Below, piece after piece: positions 60,650 through 64,000 of a stretch of DNA of 64,000 nt; the stretch's first letter is position 1, and every line of letters starts with the position of its first letter. Both the position numbers and the translations under genes were made by a program. The DNA is from JAVBOW01 sp031549495 (lineage in GTDB: Bacteria; Bacteroidota; Bacteroidia; Bacteroidales; Rikenellaceae): NCBI GenBank assembly GCA_031549495.1, contig JAVBPS010000016.1:1-64000 (forward strand), given 5' to 3'. The notes beneath the pieces are model-generated. The model saw only the letters and a list, made by a program, of their open reading frames with translations. It was not told the DNA's origin and ran no database searches.

Positions 60650-61237
60650 ATGGCGATATACGCAGAATCCTCGGACAGTGAGCTTTGCCAGGCTATATGC
60701 ATGGGGAACCGCACTGCGTTCGACCAGTTCTTCCGCCGGTATTACCCTTCGTTGTGTGCGTATGCTTCGCGTTTCGTCTCGCTGCATGACGCCGAGGAGG
60801 TGGTGCAGGACGTGATGCTTTGGCTGTGGGAGGAGCGCGGCCGGCTGGAACGGATCGCATCGCCCGACCGCTACCTGTTTCGCGCCGTACGCAACCGTTG
60901 CCTGACGTTGCTCGACAGCAGCGCCGTACGCAAACGTTCCGACGAGACTCCCGGGGAGCAGGGCCATATGTGGGACGATCCTGATTTTTATGTCGCCCGC
61001 GAACTCGCCGCGCAGATCGAATCGGCCCTGGCCGCTTTGCCGGAAAGTTATCGCGAGGCGTTCGAGATGCACCGTTTCCAGGGGTTGACCTACCGCGAAA
61101 TCGCCTCCCGGCTTGCAGTTTCAGAAAAAACGGTCGATTACAGGATTAGTCAGGCTTTGCGTCTTTTACGCATCTCTCTGGCCGATTTCCTACCTGCGAC
61201 AGCACTGATCATGATGTTGTTGGAGCCCCGGTCCTAA
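60650..61237 (+). CDS. ECF RNA polymerase sigma factor (PUL 4)
   Basis: The product is 195 residues from the ATG at 60650. Region 2 is at about 20-95 (FDQFFRRYYPSLCAYASRF, then AEEVVQDVMLWLWEERG) and region 4 at about 130-185 (LPESYREAFEMHRFQGLTY, then EIASRLAVSEKTVDYRISQAL). It is transcribed away from the FecR gene, as in the first locus. It should activate SusC/SusD and the enzymes to the left once FecR signals. No terminator follows directly, though a hairpin lies 85 bases downstream. Confidence 0.95.
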   Translation: MAIYAESSDSELCQAICMGNRTAFDQFFRRYYPSLCAYASRFVSLHDAEEVVQDVMLWLWEERGRLERIASPDRYLFRAVRNRCLTLLDSSAVRKRSDETPGEQGHMWDDPDFYVARELAAQIESALAALPESYREAFEMHRFQGLTYREIASRLAVSEKTVDYRISQALRLLRISLADFLPATALIMMLLEPRS

Positions 61238-61837
61238 TTAGACGGAAGGGATATTAGAATCGCTCAAAATTCATTGCAAACCCACAACTACCGCCGGGTT
61301 GTGTGAAAATGAAAAGCAAGGGGGTTATGACTGTCGTCATAACCCTCTGATTTTCTTAGTGACACCATCAGGACTCAACCCTGAAACCTTCTGGACAGTA
61401 GTCAAACGATTTGGATTTTCCGTGATTTTCGCCGGGTTTCGTTATGCTTATAAGTGTTTTGAGTTTGTGTGCAAATTGTGTGTGTAATTTTTACCAGAAG
61501 GCCTTCGCGATTTTCATAATATCGTGTCCGGTTGGTCCTGCGAACAAAGGTTATCTCCTTTATCTTGACGCCTTCGCACAAGATTATCCGGATCAGCCGC
61601 GGCCTTTCGAATTCCACTTCACCACAGTAGAGAGGCCCGGGGGTAATGCCGGAGGCTAAATCGGGAAATCCAATTTCGGGTATGTACCAAGGGGCTGACG
61701 GGGATTATAACGCACTATTTTCAATCCTGTATAAATTTGGACTAATTGTGTATAATAAGGGTACAGCTCCCATCTTTTTAAGATGTAATTTAGCTGTCGG
61801 TAAAGCCCCGCAACTAACCTTCTAACTTAAATGTCTC
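61238..61837. other. Gene-free stretch with hairpin and tRNA-like remnant
   Basis: No gene is supported in these 600 bases. GGGTTATGAC (61322-61331) and GTCATAACCC (61336-61345) form a 10-base-pair hairpin. The minus strand of about 61350-61410 reads like the 3' half of a tRNA (AGAAGG, a TCAGG/CCTGA stem, a GTTGAGTCC loop) but lacks a full cloverleaf. A 24-base motif at 61465-61488 repeats 22970-22993 with two mismatches. This may be the scar of an integrated element; that is inference. The right part is an AT-rich leader region with ATCTT/AAGAT and ACAGCT/AGCTGT stems at 61763-61797. Confidence 0.5.
61732..61739 (+). promoter_or_regulatory. Candidate -7 element for the GH95 gene
   Basis: TAAATTTG matches TAnnTTTG, about 100 bases upstream of the GH95 ATG. 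No clear TTTG -33 element precedes it. A nested stem-loop at 61763-61797 would lie in the leader. Confidence 0.35.
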
Positions 61838-64000
61838 ATGAAAAGCGTTTTACCCCTGCTTACACTCTTTGCTTCCGTTTCGTATTTGTCTGCCGGCGGG
61901 CAACCCCTGAAACTATGGTATGACCAACCGGCCCGGGAGTGGGTCGAAGCCTTGCCTTTGGGTAACGGGCGTCTCGGCGCCATGGTATACGGGAATCCCC
62001 TGAACGAAAAATATCAACTCAACGACGGGACCCTTTGGTCCGGATATCCGCACGAGATCACCAATCCGAAGGCAAAAGTCGCTTTACCCGGGATACGTGC
62101 GGCCATTGACCGCGGCGAATACCAGCTGGCGGCCGAATTGTGGATGGACAACGCCCAGGGTCCCTTCACGGCGCGCTACCAGCCGATGGGCAACCTCTAT
62201 CTCGATATGTCCGGCGGGGGGACCCCTACCGATATATATAGGGACCTGGATCTTTCCGGCGCCACGGCGACGGTCCGGTACACGGTCGCAGGGGTGGGTT
62301 TCCGAAGGACGTCGTTCATTTCCTATCCCGACCAGGTGATGGTCGTAAAGATCGAGGCGGATAAACCGGGGGCGGTTGGATTCGAACTGAAAGTCGACAG
62401 CAAGCAACGGTACGAAAACAGGGTCGAGAACGAGATGCTCGTCCTGAAAGGCCAAGCGCCCAGATACGTTCCCTTCGGCCCCGCGGATGCCGACAGGGTG
62501 GCTTATGATCCGAGCTGGGACGGCCTGGGGCTGAACTTCGAGGTCAGGGTCAAGGTACTCGCAGACGGGGGCAAACTGAATTTCACGGATAAGAATACGA
62601 TCACCCTCGCCGGGGCGAACGGCGCAACGATCCTCCTCGGCGCGGCGACCAGTTACGACGGATATAATGTCCCCGTGGCGAAATCGACCAAAAACCCGAC
62701 GGCGATAACGACGTCCAATGTAAATAAAGCGGTGGCAAAGGGTTATGCCGGTCTGCTCGCCGCGCACACCAAAGATTACAAATCGCTCTTCGACCGGGTA
62801 TACGTCAACCTGAACGACGCCGCGGCCGACAAAGCCAAAGCCTCCATGACGACCGGGCAACTGATGGACGATTTCACCGCGACGGGCCTGGATAACGGTT
62901 TTTTGAACCTGCTTTACCAATACGGGCGCTACCTGATCATATCCTCCTCGCGCGAGGGGGGTCTTCCGGCCAACCTGCAGGGGATATGGAACGACAATAT
63001 CACTCCGCCCTGGGGTTCCAACTACACCCTGGACATGAACACCGAGATGAACTACTGGCACGTTGAGGTGGCCAATCTGCCGGAATGCCACATCCCGCTG
63101 CTCGACTTTATCGGGGCCCTGTCCGTGACCGGCGCCCAAACGGCGCAGAAGAACTACGGCATGCGCGGATGGGTGTCCCACCAGAACTCCGACGCGTGGG
63201 CGCAATCCGTCCCGCAGGGGGATTTCGACAAGGACCACCTGATCCGGGCGGCGCGGTGGACGTGCTGGCCGATGTCGGGGCCGTGGCTGTGCAGGCATCT
63301 GTGGGAGCATTACCTGTTCAACCCCGATGCCGAATACCTGCGCACGAAGGCGTATCCGATCATGAAGGGGTCGGCCGAATTCATGCTCGACTGGCTTGTG
63401 GAAGACAAGGAAACGGGCTATCTGGGGACCAATCCGGCGACCTCGCCCGAGAACAAGTTCTGGTATGTGGACCGCAACGGCCAACGGCAGGTCGCCGACA
63501 TATCGAAGACCACCACGATGGATATGATGTTGATATGGGACCTGTTCAATATGTGTATCGAGGCGTCGGCGATCCTGAATGTCGACCAGGAGTTCAGCCA
63601 AAAACTGGCCGATACGAAAAGCAAACTGCAACCGCTGCAATTGACTAAGCGCGGACAACTCCAGGAATGGTACAAGGATTACGAGGAGTTCGATGAAAAG
63701 CACCGGCATATGGCCCACCTCTACGGCCTTCATCCCGGAGCGCAGATCCATCTGAGAAAGACGCCGGATATGGCCGCCGCCGCGTACCGGACCCTTGAGA
63801 TCCGCGGCGACGACGGGGTGGGTTTCACGGCGGCATGGAGGATCAGTTTCTGGGCCAGGTTGGAAGAGGCCGACAAGGCTTACGATGCCATATACGCAGG
63901 CTGCCGACATATCGCGGCGGATCAAACAACACAAGGCGGCCTTTTCTCGTCGATGCTTTCGGGTTATCCTCCGTTCCAGATCGACTCCAACATGGGCATG
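61838..64000 (+). CDS. GH95 alpha-fucosidase-type glycoside hydrolase, partial
   Basis: The gene starts at the ATG at 61838 and stays open to the window end, so 721 residues are visible and the C-terminus is missing. The signal peptide is about 1-20 (MKSVLPLLTLFASVSYLSAG). The N-terminal beta domain contains WVEALPLGNGRLGAMVYG and LNDGTLWSGYP, both GH95 hallmarks. The (alpha/alpha)6 catalytic domain has GGLPANLQGIWNDNITPPWG and TEMNYWHVEVANLP, and the probable general acid Glu538 in TSPENKFW. In the Asn-x-Asn pair expected to activate water, the sequence is Asp399-Met-Asn401, so the first Asn is replaced. Family members hydrolyse alpha-1,2-L-fucosides or alpha-L-galactosides. It may belong to a further PUL to the right. 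Confidence 0.92.
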   Translation, partial: MKSVLPLLTLFASVSYLSAGGQPLKLWYDQPAREWVEALPLGNGRLGAMVYGNPLNEKYQLNDGTLWSGYPHEITNPKAKVALPGIRAAIDRGEYQLAAELWMDNAQGPFTARYQPMGNLYLDMSGGGTPTDIYRDLDLSGATATVRYTVAGVGFRRTSFISYPDQVMVVKIEADKPGAVGFELKVDSKQRYENRVENEMLVLKGQAPRYVPFGPADADRVAYDPSWDGLGLNFEVRVKVLADGGKLNFTDKNTITLAGANGATILLGAATSYDGYNVPVAKSTKNPTAITTSNVNKAVAKGYAGLLAAHTKDYKSLFDRVYVNLNDAAADKAKASMTTGQLMDDFTATGLDNGFLNLLYQYGRYLIISSSREGGLPANLQGIWNDNITPPWGSNYTLDMNTEMNYWHVEVANLPECHIPLLDFIGALSVTGAQTAQKNYGMRGWVSHQNSDAWAQSVPQGDFDKDHLIRAARWTCWPMSGPWLCRHLWEHYLFNPDAEYLRTKAYPIMKGSAEFMLDWLVEDKETGYLGTNPATSPENKFWYVDRNGQRQVADISKTTTMDMMLIWDLFNMCIEASAILNVDQEFSQKLADTKSKLQPLQLTKRGQLQEWYKDYEEFDEKHRHMAHLYGLHPGAQIHLRKTPDMAAAAYRTLEIRGDDGVGFTAAWRISFWARLEEADKAYDAIYAGCRHIAADQTTQGGLFSSMLSGYPPFQIDSNMGM

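Noticed and set aside
1..64000. CRISPR array, rRNA operon or complete tRNA genes
   Set aside because: No regularly spaced repeats and no rRNA or full cloverleaf sequences were recognised on reading; only a tRNA-like half near 61350-61410 was seen.

Overview
This window is a stretch of chromosome from a GC-rich, gut-type member of the Bacteroidota. It carries four SusC/SusD outer-membrane uptake pairs, ECF sigma/FecR pairs, a hybrid two-component sensor, lipoprotein glycan-binding proteins and TAnnTTTG-type promoter elements. The base composition and gene mix would fit Rikenellaceae (Alistipes-like) or a neighbouring family, but no ribosomal RNA or housekeeping marker is present to settle it.

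Layout, left to right. (1) 1-395: a dispersed intergenic repeat. (2) 410-7364: a minimal uptake locus (SusD, SusC, FecR and a divergent ECF sigma factor) with no enzyme in view. (3) 7368-22661: a polysaccharide utilisation locus (PUL) read leftward. It has a hybrid two-component regulator, a GH127-type beta-L-arabinofuranosidase, SusC/SusD, two lipoproteins with DUF4959/DUF5000/DUF5126-like and DUF4998-like content, a lipoprotein with a metzincin-type zinc site, and two small paralogous cytoplasmic proteins. (4) 22662-23466: a gene-poor spacer with a repeat fragment. (5) 23467-29118: the glutamate/GABA acid-resistance group: glutamate decarboxylase, glutamate/GABA antiporter, an outer-membrane porin overlapping the antiporter gene, and a periplasmic glutaminase with its own promoter and terminator. 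(6) 29200-41166: a PUL with FecR/ECF divergent from SusC, SusD, a GH18-fold protein without the catalytic motif, a DUF1735/LamG lipoprotein, a GH18 endo-beta-N-acetylglucosaminidase with an intact motif, and a Big2/discoidin lipoprotein. It resembles host N-glycan loci of Bacteroides. (7) 41317-43158: carbon starvation (CstA) transporter. (8) 43224-61237: a PUL read leftward: ECF (divergent), FecR, SusC, SusD, a FAD oxidoreductase, a clan GH-A lipoprotein hydrolase, a probable surface glycan-binding lipoprotein, an intrinsic terminator, GH3, a repeat copy, a second FAD oxidoreductase with an extra C-terminal domain, and a second GH3. (9) 61238-61837: a gene-free stretch with a tRNA-like remnant and hairpins. 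(10) 61838-64000: the start of a GH95 alpha-fucosidase gene cut by the window edge.

How it works together. Each PUL pairs a TonB-dependent SusC channel and SusD lid with surface binding lipoproteins and hydrolases, and is switched on either by a trans-envelope sigma/anti-sigma relay or by the hybrid two-component sensor. The most unusual combinations are two exported FAD_oxidored-type proteins built into the fourth PUL, and an apparent metallopeptidase plus a beta-L-arabinofuranosidase in the second, which would suit a hydroxyproline-rich glycoprotein target. Between the operons lies a family of GC-rich, non-coding repeats (four copies or fragments) plus several long perfect or near-perfect hairpins.
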